Source: DASRDR01 sp035550795
Lineage (GTDB): Bacteria; Methylomirabilota; Methylomirabilia; Rokubacteriales; DASRDR01
Length of the DNA: 64,000 bases
Direction of reading: 5' to 3'
Assembly: GCA_035550795.1 (NCBI GenBank)
Contig: DASZOL010000093.1
Coordinates: 1 to 64,000 of the forward strand
Shown here: positions 44,832-53,432 of the stretch, piece after piece
How the letters are laid out: each line of letters starts with the position of its first letter
Numbering within the stretch: position 1 is the stretch's first letter
Made by a program: the position numbers and the translations under genes
Notes under the pieces: generated by a model
Databases searched by the model: none
What the model saw: the letters and a program-made list of their open reading frames with translations, nothing else
What the model was told of the DNA's origin: nothing

Positions 44832-45721
44832 TTAGAGCTCGACGGCGGCGCCAATGTGAAGTCCTTCACCAACAGGATCCCGTCACGGCATTTGACCAGT
44901 GGCTTCCCGTCGAGCTCGTGAACGATGCCGCCGGCTCGTCCCCCGAACTCCATGTCATAGGAAAACGGAACGGCGTCCCAGATGACCATCCTCACCCGTC
45001 TACCCCCGTAATCGATGTCGCTGAACGCCCCCCCATACGGCCGTGTCATCGCCCGCACCAGGTTACATATCTCTCGCATCGGGACTCTCCAGTCGATCAA
45101 CCCGGTCGCCGACGTCACCTTGGGAAGGTACGTTGGCTCGCCGGTCTGCGGAGTCCGCGGCGCCGTGCCGTCGAGGATCTTGGCGGTGTTCCGCATCAGG
45201 AGCCGTGCGCTCATGATGGCCACCTTCCCGTGCACGCTGGCACAGGTGTCATCCGGTGCGATGTCGAATCGAACCGTATCGATGACATCACCCGAGTCGA
45301 CGCCGTCGTCCAGATGTAAGAGATGCAGGAAGAATTGCGTCTCGCCGCGCAGGATTGCCCAGGTGATCGGGCTCCTCCCTCGTCCGAACGGCAAGGGCTT
45401 CCAGCTCCCGTGGAACCCGACACATCCATCTCCGGGAAGAACGAGGATGGGCTGAGGTATCAATCGGTTCCATCCGTTGACGATGACGAGGCGAGGAGCA
45501 AGGTCCTTGATCATCTGGACGTCCTGCGGGTCTTTCATCGAGTATCGATGGACGTGTCGGACAGCGATGCCCATGTCGCTGAAGTCCACGTATCCCCTGA
45601 CGTTGGAGCTCGCCGCCATCTGAGGATCGATCGTGACGACGCAATCGATCGGGACCGTGTCCTTGATCAGCCGCAGACAGTCCTTACCGGCCTGAATGGA
45701 CGAGACATACACGATGCTCAC
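44828..45721 (-). CDS. Formyltransferase (sugar or amino-sugar N-formylation)
   Basis: A 297-residue protein of the Fmt/PurN formyltransferase fold. The hinge region reads GCVGFHGSWKPLPFGRGRSPITWAIL, with the catalytic His in FHG, and the loop LDDGVDSGDVIDT carries the catalytic Asp. The usual Asn two residues before the His is Gly here. A second, Fmt C-like region follows (TGEPTYLPKVTSATGLIDW). In glycan loci such enzymes use 10-formyl-THF to formylate amino sugars; that role is inferred from context. The region looks lower in GC than its surroundings. GTG start. Confidence 0.85.
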   Translation of the reverse strand: MSIVYVSSIQAGKDCLRLIKDTVPIDCVVTIDPQMAASSNVRGYVDFSDMGIAVRHVHRYSMKDPQDVQMIKDLAPRLVIVNGWNRLIPQPILVLPGDGCVGFHGSWKPLPFGRGRSPITWAILRGETQFFLHLLHLDDGVDSGDVIDTVRFDIAPDDTCASVHGKVAIMSARLLMRNTAKILDGTAPRTPQTGEPTYLPKVTSATGLIDWRVPMREICNLVRAMTRPYGGAFSDIDYGGRRVRMVIWDAVPFSYDMEFGGRAGGIVHELDGKPLVKCRDGILLVKDFTLAPPSSSN

Positions 45722-46052
45722 GGGATCATGTCCGGCCGTTGCGCCTTGATCTCATGGCGTCCCCGCGTGACCGTCATGCGGCGCCGGCAGGTCGAGATCA
45801 CCGCCCGGACTCCCTCCCCACGGGCGGAGCGCGGCAGCAACGTCCACGCCATTCCACCGAAGTCCCCGAATCGAACGCATGAACTGCGGTCTTCGACGTT
45901 GACCGACAGGGACGCAGGTTGGCGGGGTGCATTGGAGGGGCTCGGCCTTGAACCGGGCTCCCCGGCGACGCGGGGACATATGCGGACCGGAAAGGGGCCT
46001 CGCCGCCGCCCCGGGCGCCTCAGGACCGCCATGTCCGATCGATCGCACTGTC
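45722..46052. other. Spacer within the acyl/glycan block
   Basis: A minus-strand frame ending at 45718 (GDFGGMAWTLLPR, TRGRHEIKAQRPDMIP) abuts the formyltransferase start but shows no family and no clear start. It could be a degraded or very small gene. Otherwise empty. Confidence 0.3.
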
Positions 46053-47198
46053 CTACATCCGGTCCACCAGCCGAACGTCCCAGTTGTCCATGTCCAGCAG
46101 GGACCGGCCATCCAGCACCCACTGGTCCGGAAGGCCTTCATCGGAAACCGGCCGGATCAGCACGCTCGGCCGCAGGCGGGCTGTCTGGTCTGACCCCTCG
46201 ACGAGGGGTTCGAAGCCGTGGTCACGGAGAAGCGCCCGTGTCGTGTCCGGCAGGGTGGCCGACCATATCATCAGCTCCGGGAACCCGCCTAGCCGAATCA
46301 CAGCTCGCAGCAACTCGTCCAGCACCTGTTCATTGGTCGCCTCCCAGTCCACGATGATCACTCGCGCCCCGTCCTCATGCGGCGAGACTGGCTTCCCCAG
46401 GACCAGATAGGCCTGGAGTCGGGCGTCGTCCCAGAACGCGAACCGGAAGGCATACAGTGGATCTTGGAAGCGCCAGGCAAAGTAACGGGGGTCTTTCACG
46501 TGCCGGATGCGCCCGTCGCGCCCGATCCGCTCGACGAGCTCGGCCATCGCCACGGGCCGCGGGGCTGGCGTGACGGATACATGGGGGCTGACTTCCGGTC
46601 CCGGCCGCCTGGCATTCCGGTCGAGGCGCTGAAAGGCATGCCGGTTCTCCCGGGACGAAGCGCCCGGGAGCCAATGGGCGCATCTCCAGAGAACGGGGAG
46701 CCCAGCGAGCCGGTCACGGATGCGACGGACGTCGAATCCTACTCTCTGACGGCGGATGACCGGCCGCAGCCATCCGATCGCTCGCCACCCCGTGGCCAAA
46801 GCCACGAGAAACGTCACCGGACCGGCGCCCAAGTTGAAGGTATGCGTGTACCCGCGGCTCGCCAGATCGCCCAGGGCGACCACCATGATCTCCGTGAAGA
46901 GCCCCCGGTTCCGATGTTCAGGCGCGATCACGGAGTCGCCGGCGATCGGGACGAGGACCGTCCGCCCGTCATTCCCCACCTGCCACCGTGCACCACAGAA
47001 CCCGCGCATGCCAACCGCCCGCCCGTCGCACAGCGCGAGGTAGATCAGCGGCGCATCGACGTAGGGATTCCGCTCGTGCTTCCACTCGAGATAGGCGGTG
47101 TTGAGCGCGGGACTGGGGCTCCACAGATGACGCTGAAGCTCCACGACCTGCTGCTTCAGATCGGGCCGATACGGGACGATCTGATAATCCCCCCTCAT
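46053..47198 (-). CDS. GNAT-family N-acyltransferase
   Basis: A 381-residue protein with an N-terminal GNAT domain: AYLEWKHERNPYVDAP, the strand CDGRAVGMRGFCGA, and the acyl-CoA pyrophosphate loop VIAPEHRNRGLFTEIMVVAL. The C-terminal half is a second, diverged GNAT-like domain (FAWRFQDPLYAFRFAFWDD, then RAVIRLGGFPELMIWSATLP). Similar double-GNAT proteins act in polysaccharide loci. The ATG at 47198 overlaps the acyl-carrier stop by 4 bases, so an acyl-ACP donor is an attractive inference. Confidence 0.82.
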   Translation of the reverse strand: MRGDYQIVPYRPDLKQQVVELQRHLWSPSPALNTAYLEWKHERNPYVDAPLIYLALCDGRAVGMRGFCGARWQVGNDGRTVLVPIAGDSVIAPEHRNRGLFTEIMVVALGDLASRGYTHTFNLGAGPVTFLVALATGWRAIGWLRPVIRRQRVGFDVRRIRDRLAGLPVLWRCAHWLPGASSRENRHAFQRLDRNARRPGPEVSPHVSVTPAPRPVAMAELVERIGRDGRIRHVKDPRYFAWRFQDPLYAFRFAFWDDARLQAYLVLGKPVSPHEDGARVIIVDWEATNEQVLDELLRAVIRLGGFPELMIWSATLPDTTRALLRDHGFEPLVEGSDQTARLRPSVLIRPVSDEGLPDQWVLDGRSLLDMDNWDVRLVDRM

Positions 47199-47509
47199 CC
47201 CGCCTGCCCATCGCCGCCACCGTGGCGCTCGATGTACCGGAGCACCCCCGTGATGGTGTCCCACTCTCGCCAGACCTCGCGCCCGGCGACATCGACCGTC
47301 GAGCCGATCTCGCCTTCGATCCACGCGGCCATGTTGAAGAGCGCAAGCGAATCCAGGAGGCCGGAGGCAATCAACGAGGTGTCATCCGAGAGCGCCCCGT
47401 CGCGCTCGACATCCAGCGCGTCGATGAAGGCGACGAGACGATCGCGGCGTGATCGGTGGTCGCCGGGATACTCTGGACGACCCCCGCCGCTCCTATTCGG
47501 CGGGCGCAC
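47195..47509 (-). CDS. Acyl carrier protein
   Basis: A 104-residue phosphopantetheine carrier with a DTSLIASGLLDSLALFNM helix-2 region; the Ser of LLDSLAL is the prosthetic-group site. No ATG lies in a sensible place; the GTG at 47509 was chosen, overlapping the ligase gene by 17 bases. The N-terminal 25 residues before DRLVAFIDAL are not carrier-like. It is sandwiched between an AMP-forming ligase and a GNAT, so it probably accepts the acyl adenylate product. Confidence 0.85.
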   Translation of the reverse strand: MRPPNRSGGGRPEYPGDHRSRRDRLVAFIDALDVERDGALSDDTSLIASGLLDSLALFNMAAWIEGEIGSTVDVAGREVWREWDTITGVLRYIERHGGGDGQAG

Positions 47510-49079
47510 CGGACTCGAGTCCGCCGGCCAGCACCCGGCGGAGATCCATCGGGGCCAGCCGGTCACATGCCGCGGCCACGTGGGCTCGATTGACCTTCCC
47601 ACGGGACGTCCTGGGAATCTCGTCCACGAGGTGCCAGCGAGACGGCATCTGGTGCTTCGCCAGTCTTGGCGTCATCCAACCGTGAAGACGCCGGAGGGCC
47701 TCGTCCCTGGGCTCCTCCAGAACCAGCGCGATGCCGACGTTCTCGCCATGCAGCGCATCGTCGTAGGCGAAGGTACACACGTCGAGGACGCCCTCGGAAC
47801 GTTCGGCCACGGCATCGATGTCGTTCGGGTAGACCTTCGTGCCGCCCTTGTTGATCTCGTCCCGCTCTCGACCCCGCAGGTAGAGCCAGCCCCGGTCATC
47901 GATCGCACCGATATCGCCGGTCATGAACCATCCACGTGCTACCGCTTCGCGCGTCAGGCCAGCCTCTCCGAGGTAGCCGGTCATCAGCGCCGGGGTGCGG
48001 ACCCAGACGTGGCCTGGCTCACCCGGAGCGCATTCCCGGCCCTCACTCGCCCGGCCTGTGGCGTCCGTCGTCTCCAAGATCTTCACGACCGCCCCCCACG
48101 GCTCACCGATCAAGCCGTCCTCCGGGACGAAGTCCAGGACCGTGGTGCCCGCGAGCCAGCTCGCGGTCTCAGTGATCCCATAGGCATTGAGCACGTCCGC
48201 CGTCCGCGTCCACTCCCGAATGTGCCGCCAGAGCGAGGCGGACAGAGGCGCCGAGCCGCAGGCCACACGCTCCAGACTGTGGGTTCGCGGGGGCCGCGCC
48301 GTCTTCAGGGCTAGCCGCCAGAGCGCCGGCACCGACGACATGAACGTGATCCGGCACTCCTCGATCACCGTCCCCAGGTCTGCCACCAGCTGCGCCCGGA
48401 AGGGGGGAAGGATGAACAGGTCCTGACCGGAGAGCCACGGGAACAGACAGTTACAGATCAACCCGTGCCCGAAGTGGGTCGGGAGCAGGCAGAGTGTGCG
48501 GCGCATCTTCGCGAGACCCAGATGCTGTCGCAGGCTGGCCCAGCGGGCACGCAGTGTCCGGTGCGTATGCACCACACCCTTCGCCCGACCGGTGCTGCCC
48601 GAGGTGAACAGAATCAAGGCGGGTTGATCCAGGGAGAACGCGCTGCCGAGCGACCCTGCACCGGGCGACGCGCCACGGCCGGCAAGCTCCTCGGCGGTGT
48701 CCAGCACGGTGACGTTCAGGTCAGCCAGACTCGCCGCGATGGCGTCCTCGGCCGCCCCGTGCCAGAGGGCGAAACGCGGTGCGGCCGCCCGGGCCAACGT
48801 CTCGACCTGGAAGCACGTCAACCGGGGGTCGACAGGGATCGCGCAGCCACCCAAGGTCCAGATTGCCAGCAGGTCGGCAAAGAACTCGAGACTGTTACCA
48901 TGATGCACGAAGACCCGATCGGCGGCGGCCATGCCGAGGCGCCGATACCCGGCGACGCGGCGGCGCACCTCACCGAGGATTGCGGGCCGGTCCCATCGGC
49001 GCCCCGTGAGCGGCTCGCTCAGGGTCCCGACCGGCAGGTCGACCAGCATGTCGGCCCCGGTGCTTTGCCGTCTCAACAT
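47493..49079 (-). CDS. AMP-forming acyl/aminoacyl ligase
   Basis: A 528-residue ANL-superfamily adenylating enzyme. Core motifs are LFTSGSTGRAKGVVHTH (P-loop), NAYGITETAS, FMTGDIGAIDDRGWLYLRGR and the C-terminal catalytic Lys region RTSRGKVNR. It makes an acyl-AMP and would load the adjacent carrier protein. The substrate cannot be read from the sequence. First gene of the minus-strand block; ATG at 49079, with a second ATG at 49049 (MLVDLPVG) also possible. Confidence 0.9.
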   Translation of the reverse strand: MLRRQSTGADMLVDLPVGTLSEPLTGRRWDRPAILGEVRRRVAGYRRLGMAAADRVFVHHGNSLEFFADLLAIWTLGGCAIPVDPRLTCFQVETLARAAAPRFALWHGAAEDAIAASLADLNVTVLDTAEELAGRGASPGAGSLGSAFSLDQPALILFTSGSTGRAKGVVHTHRTLRARWASLRQHLGLAKMRRTLCLLPTHFGHGLICNCLFPWLSGQDLFILPPFRAQLVADLGTVIEECRITFMSSVPALWRLALKTARPPRTHSLERVACGSAPLSASLWRHIREWTRTADVLNAYGITETASWLAGTTVLDFVPEDGLIGEPWGAVVKILETTDATGRASEGRECAPGEPGHVWVRTPALMTGYLGEAGLTREAVARGWFMTGDIGAIDDRGWLYLRGRERDEINKGGTKVYPNDIDAVAERSEGVLDVCTFAYDDALHGENVGIALVLEEPRDEALRRLHGWMTPRLAKHQMPSRWHLVDEIPRTSRGKVNRAHVAAACDRLAPMDLRRVLAGGLESGAPAE

Positions 49080-49729
49080 TGATGGTTAGCCCACGTCCCT
49101 CGCCCGCCGCCGGGGCCAGGTGTGAATCCACGTGGCGTCGCAGAAGCCCCGGGGGTGGTCCGGGAGCCGGCCTCCTCGAGGATCAGCCGGCCGTGCTCTG
49201 CGGCGACCGACCGGCGCTCCGGCCGGACGGCCAGCTGCGGGTCCTCCGGCGGCACGGTGATCCCCGTGCGCGTCAGCGCGGGCATGCCCGATGGCGCCAT
49301 GTTCCGTAATCTCGCCAGGCGGGGAAATCCTGTCAAGCAAGGGTGTCAATCCGTCGATGGCTCCGTCGGGCGTCATCCACGCCCGACACCGCGATCCCTC
49401 TGCTTCTTCTCGGGTGGACTTCACGGCCTATCCGTTGCAAGCTGGCGGCGGCCGGCCAGCGGCGACGACAACGTGAAGGACATTTCCCGTGGCGGTGGAC
49501 GGCGCGGCGCAACGGGCCGAAGCGATCCACGTCCTCGGCGACCAGGGGCGTGCGTCGGTCCGGGCAAGGCGGGCGCACGTGACCCGCGTCCATGGTCAGT
49601 CACCGCGGCCGCCGCCGGCAGCGGTCCTGGATGCCTCGCGCGGCGCCACCCCGCCTGGATTCATCCTGGGCCGCCCAGCGTGTCTCGGTCCGTGAGAACC
49701 CTCCCGAGGACATGGCGGGAGACGAACGC
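49080..49729. other. Divergent intergenic region
   Basis: About 650 bp between the minus-strand ligase operon and the plus-strand GT2. Overlapping minus-strand frames (ERRSVAAEHGRLILEEAG, HPRGFCDATWIHTW) look like remnants of a coding sequence in two frames, but no family is recognised. Promoters for both flanking units should lie here. Confidence 0.35.
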
Positions 49730-50725
49730 ATGAAACTGGAGACTCCGGCCGGCCGCCCCCTTGTCAGCATCGTCACGCCATTCTTCAACACGGCTCCGCA
49801 TCTGGCCCAGTGCATCGAAAGCGTTCTCAACCAGACGTACCAGAACTGGGAGTACGTCCTCGCGGACAACTGCAGCACCGACGCCTCCACCGAAATCGCG
49901 ATCTCCTACGCGACGCGGGATCCGCGGATTCGGCTCATCAGGGAGACCGAGTTTCTCGACCAGCTCAGCAACTACAACCGGGCGCTAACCTACCTGAGCG
50001 CGGAGAGCCGCTACTGCAAGATGGTGCAGGCGGATGACTGGATCTTCCCCAATTGCCTCGAGGAGATGGTCCGGGCCGCGGAGTGGGCACCGGACGTGGC
50101 CGTGGTCGGATCGCTTTCGATGTACGAGGAGCGGGTCGGCCATGACGGACTCCCCTATGGCTGCCACCTCGTACCCGGCATCGAGATGCTCCGCCGATTC
50201 CTCCTGGACCGCGTCACGGTGTTCGGCTCGCCCACCTGCGTCATGTTCAGGTCGAGCGACGTGTCCGCGCGATGCCCGTTCTTCGAGGTCGACGCTCCAT
50301 TTGCAGACGCCGACGTGTGTTTTGATCTGCTGCAGACGGGGCAATTCGCATTCGTCCATCAGGTCCTCACGTTCAACCGGCGGCAGGCGGGTTCGACATG
50401 GGTACGACTGGCCCCTCATCAGCCAATGATGCTGCTCAACATCATGTTCACCTACCGCTATGGCCCATCGCTGTTTCCGCCGCGTGAGTTCGAGGATCTG
50501 GTCGAACGGGCCTTGGACAGCTACTATCACTTCCTGAGCCATGCGGTGACCGAGGGTCGCCCGCGAGAGTTCTGGGACTACCACGCCGCCGGGCTCGCGC
50601 GCGTCGGCCAGCGGATCGACAAGTGGCGCCTTCGACGATACGCCTTGCGGGCGCTTCTGGAGCCCGTGAAAGCGTACGTTCGCATGGCGCGCGCGATGAC
50701 TCGCAGGACCGCGCGAGCCCAGTAA
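49730..50725 (+). CDS. GT2-family glycosyltransferase
   Basis: A 331-residue GT-A enzyme opening PLVSIVTPFFNTAPHLAQCIES, with VLADNCSTDASTEIA and the metal site MVQADDWIFPNCLEEM. It resembles the GT2 at 42963-43943 throughout the N-terminal half (PFFN.AP.L..C.ESVL). The ATG at 49730 has GGGAGA 9 bases upstream; an in-frame ATG at 49712 is an alternative. It is the only plus-strand gene in the polysaccharide locus. The C-terminal tail is basic (RMARAMTRRTARAQ). Confidence 0.9.
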   Translation: MKLETPAGRPLVSIVTPFFNTAPHLAQCIESVLNQTYQNWEYVLADNCSTDASTEIAISYATRDPRIRLIRETEFLDQLSNYNRALTYLSAESRYCKMVQADDWIFPNCLEEMVRAAEWAPDVAVVGSLSMYEERVGHDGLPYGCHLVPGIEMLRRFLLDRVTVFGSPTCVMFRSSDVSARCPFFEVDAPFADADVCFDLLQTGQFAFVHQVLTFNRRQAGSTWVRLAPHQPMMLLNIMFTYRYGPSLFPPREFEDLVERALDSYYHFLSHAVTEGRPREFWDYHAAGLARVGQRIDKWRLRRYALRALLEPVKAYVRMARAMTRRTARAQ

Positions 50726-50959
50726 AGGCCCCACTACCCGCCGCACCCCAGCCCGTGCCCACCCGCCGGCCGGGCTCCGGGAGACGCCCGCCGGGAGTCA
50801 CCCCGGCTCCTCGCATGGAGGCTCTGGGGCGAGCCGGCGACGGGACCGCAAGACGGCCGCCGTCACGCTCGGACGTGCGCCGTGCCCTGCGTTCTCATGG
50901 CCAACACCCTGGGGAGCGCGGCACCCTGGACCTCGTCGATCCCCGGAGCGGCGCGTCCC

Positions 50960-51622
50960 TCACTGGCTGCAGGACAGGAGAGCTTTCCGGCAATAGAAGC
51001 CCTCCGCATACCGGGTGGTGGCCCCGCTCTCCACGCCTCTTAGCCGCAGCATGGCCATGAACAGGTCCTCCGTGAACCAATGCCTTTCTGCCTGGGTGCG
51101 ATACACACCGAGGATTGCCTCGATCTTGCGGCGACACAACGATTCGTCGAGGTCCACAAAGGCGTTCGGCGAGCCGAGGTCCCCGTCGTACTTGGGGATC
51201 TCGTACTCCAGGATGAGATGGCTTCGAAAGGTGCTCCACGTGAGCTCCGACAGCAGCCGGTGATCCTGATGCCCATCGTTCCGGTAGTGGGTGAAGATCA
51301 CGTCCGGTGCCACCTCTCGCTTGAGCTCCTCGAAGTCCTGCTTGATCTCGCGCGTCAGAGGCGGGAAAAACCCGTCGCGGAAGCTCTTCACCACGACGAC
51401 CTTCGCCTTGGCCCGGGCGAGGAATATCTCCGCGCCCTCCCGGGCCTCCCGCTCCCGCTCCCCCTCGGCGCTGAAGACGACCCACGTCACCGCCAGCGGC
51501 CGCCCGCTGTCCGCGAGCTTGAGGAGCGTGCCGCCACACCCGATCTCCAGGTCGTCGGCGTGCGCTCCCAGGCACAGAATCTCCAGCGGTCCCTCCCGGG
51601 GCTCCAGTCCAAGCCTCATCAT
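50960..51622 (-). CDS. PIG-L family deacetylase
   Basis: A 220-residue zinc hydrolase of the PIG-L/LmbE family. The metal site reads LGAHADDLEIGCGG (His-x-Asp-Asp) with the distal HYRNDGHQDHR. Family members remove acetyl groups from N-acetyl sugars. Beside sugar-nucleotide genes it probably frees an amine for a new acyl or formyl group. Last gene of the minus-strand sugar block, 30 bp after rfbF. Confidence 0.92.
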   Translation of the reverse strand: MMRLGLEPREGPLEILCLGAHADDLEIGCGGTLLKLADSGRPLAVTWVVFSAEGEREREAREGAEIFLARAKAKVVVVKSFRDGFFPPLTREIKQDFEELKREVAPDVIFTHYRNDGHQDHRLLSELTWSTFRSHLILEYEIPKYDGDLGSPNAFVDLDESLCRRKIEAILGVYRTQAERHWFTEDLFMAMLRLRGVESGATTRYAEGFYCRKALLSCSQ

Positions 51623-51652
51623 CCTGCGTCCCGCCCCCGGCCTACCCCGCCG

Positions 51653-52531
51653 TCATCGACGGACGCTGCGACCGCGACGCCCCGCTGAGGCCCCGGGACC
51701 CCGCCGCGCCTCGCTTCCGTTTCGGGCACGCGTCTCCCCAGCGCCCGGCACCGGCTGTGCGTGCCGCCAGACCTCCCACGGGCTGATGCCCTGGGCGTTC
51801 AGGTCGTCCAGCCGCTGCTTGTCCTTGAACGTGTCCATACACGCCCAGAAGCCGTCGTGCTTGTACGCGGTCAGGGCGCCCTTCTCGATCAAGCGGGCGA
51901 ACGGCTCGGCAACCAGGTCCTCGCCCTCGCCGATGTAGTCGAAGATGTCTCGCCTGAACGCGAAGAAGCCGCCGTTGATCCAGAGCTCGGCCTGGTCGAC
52001 GTGACGGATATCCTTCACGACGCTGCCGTCCACGGTCACGATGTGGAAGCTCAGCGTCGGCCGCACACAGAGAAAGCTGGCGGTCGCGTCCCGCTGTAAG
52101 AAGTTGTCCAAGTATCGAGGCAATGGCAAGTCCGACAAGCCGTCCGTGTAGTTGGCCAGGAATACCTCGTCGCCCTCGAGGTATGGCTCCACCGTTCTCA
52201 GTCGCTGACCGATGTTCGCGTAGAGGCCGGTGTCGACGAAGGTGATGTTCCAGCGCTCGATGTCTCGGCTATAGAGCTTCAGCGCCCTGCCGCCCTTCGT
52301 GAGTACGAAATTGTTGGACAGGCACTCCTCGTAGTTCAAGAAGTACTGCTTGATCACGTCGCCGCGGTACCCGAGGCAGAGGATGAAGTCCGTGTGCCCG
52401 TAGTGCGCGTAGTACTTCATGACATGCCACAGGATCGGACGGTAGCCGATGTTCACCATCGGCTTCGGGATCGTCTCCGAGTACTCTCGGAGTCGCGTGC
52501 CCAAGCCTCCGCAGAAGAGCACAACCTTCAT
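51653..52531 (-). CDS. rfbF: Glucose-1-phosphate cytidylyltransferase
   Basis: A 292-residue nucleotidyltransferase that makes CDP-glucose from CTP and glucose-1-phosphate. It begins KVVLFCGGLGTRLREYSETIPKP (NTP-binding loop) and continues MVNIGYRPILWHVMKYYAHYG, FVDTGLYANIGQRL, ANYTDGLSDLPL and WINGGFFAFRRDIFDYI, all typical of RfbF/DdhA. The last 30 residues are an Arg/Gly-rich extension without similarity. The dedicated CDP-glucose 4,6-dehydratase (RfbG) is not in the window. Confidence 0.93.
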   Translation of the reverse strand: MKVVLFCGGLGTRLREYSETIPKPMVNIGYRPILWHVMKYYAHYGHTDFILCLGYRGDVIKQYFLNYEECLSNNFVLTKGGRALKLYSRDIERWNITFVDTGLYANIGQRLRTVEPYLEGDEVFLANYTDGLSDLPLPRYLDNFLQRDATASFLCVRPTLSFHIVTVDGSVVKDIRHVDQAELWINGGFFAFRRDIFDYIGEGEDLVAEPFARLIEKGALTAYKHDGFWACMDTFKDKQRLDDLNAQGISPWEVWRHAQPVPGAGETRARNGSEARRGPGASAGRRGRSVRR

Positions 52532-52555
52532 GTTATGAGCCCTCCCATCGCACCG

Positions 52556-53284
52556 TCAGGTCGCCCTGTTCATCGGCCTTATCCATAGGTCGGTCACCTC
52601 TGCGGTCCGTGGCAGACCCAGGGCATTGAGAACGACCGTCGCCACGTCCTCCGGCTGCAAGAGCTGCTCCGGATGGTAGGCCCGTCCTTCGATTCGATGA
52701 ATGTCGGCCTGCATCGGGGTGGCCGTGCGGCCCAGAAACACGCTCAGGACACGGACGCCGTCCGGATTGACCTCGTCCCGCAGGCTGTCCGCGATGGCCC
52801 TCAGCGCGTGCTTGGTCGCGGCATACTGGCCGACGCCCCCCCGAGCCACAAGACCCGCACTCGAGTTCATGAACACGATCTGACCGCAGCGTGCCTTCAG
52901 CATCGGTAGCAGGGCGCCGGTCAGCGCATGAGCGGCCCGGACGTTCACCCGATACTGCCAGTCCATCTGCTCGACGGCGGCCATATCGAGGCGACCGAGC
53001 GAGATCGCTCCGGCGTTCTGAACCACGATGTCGACGGCGCCCCACTCGCGCTCGATCCGGGCCCTGAGTTCGTCGATCTCCGCGTCCACCGTGAGATCGG
53101 CCGGGTAGCAGACGCAACGGCCTGCCTTCGCGCCCGCGCGCTCGGCCACCGCCGCCAGGCGCTCCGCCTTGCGGCCCACCAGACACACCGTCGCTCCCTG
53201 CGCAGCCAGCCGCATGCTGATGGCCCCGCCGATCCCTCCCCCGGCCCCCGTCACCACTGCGACCTGGCCGGCGAACTCGCTCAC
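52556..53284 (-). CDS. SDR-family oxidoreductase
   Basis: A 242-residue classical SDR: VAVVTGAGGGIGGAISMRL, the NNAG-type VQNAGAISLG, catalytic FMNSSAGLV and the YAATKHAL Tyr-Lys pair. It probably reduces a keto-sugar intermediate of this locus or oxidises a lipid alcohol; the fold alone does not tell. The GTG at 53284 was chosen; a GTG at 53311 would add nine residues. It lies 24 bp upstream of rfbF. Confidence 0.87.
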   Translation of the reverse strand: MSEFAGQVAVVTGAGGGIGGAISMRLAAQGATVCLVGRKAERLAAVAERAGAKAGRCVCYPADLTVDAEIDELRARIEREWGAVDIVVQNAGAISLGRLDMAAVEQMDWQYRVNVRAAHALTGALLPMLKARCGQIVFMNSSAGLVARGGVGQYAATKHALRAIADSLRDEVNPDGVRVLSVFLGRTATPMQADIHRIEGRAYHPEQLLQPEDVATVVLNALGLPRTAEVTDLWIRPMNRAT

Positions 53285-53432
53285 GTGCCGGCCTCGCGGC
53301 CGGGGCGGCACGGCCGCGGCGCCCTTGCGGCCCGGCTCCTCCTCGCCTCGCGCCGCCGCGTCCCCGCGCGAGATCGTGACCCCGCGGCCCCGGGCCCGGA
53401 TCCTCGATCGCCTCCGCTCGCTGGCCCGACCA

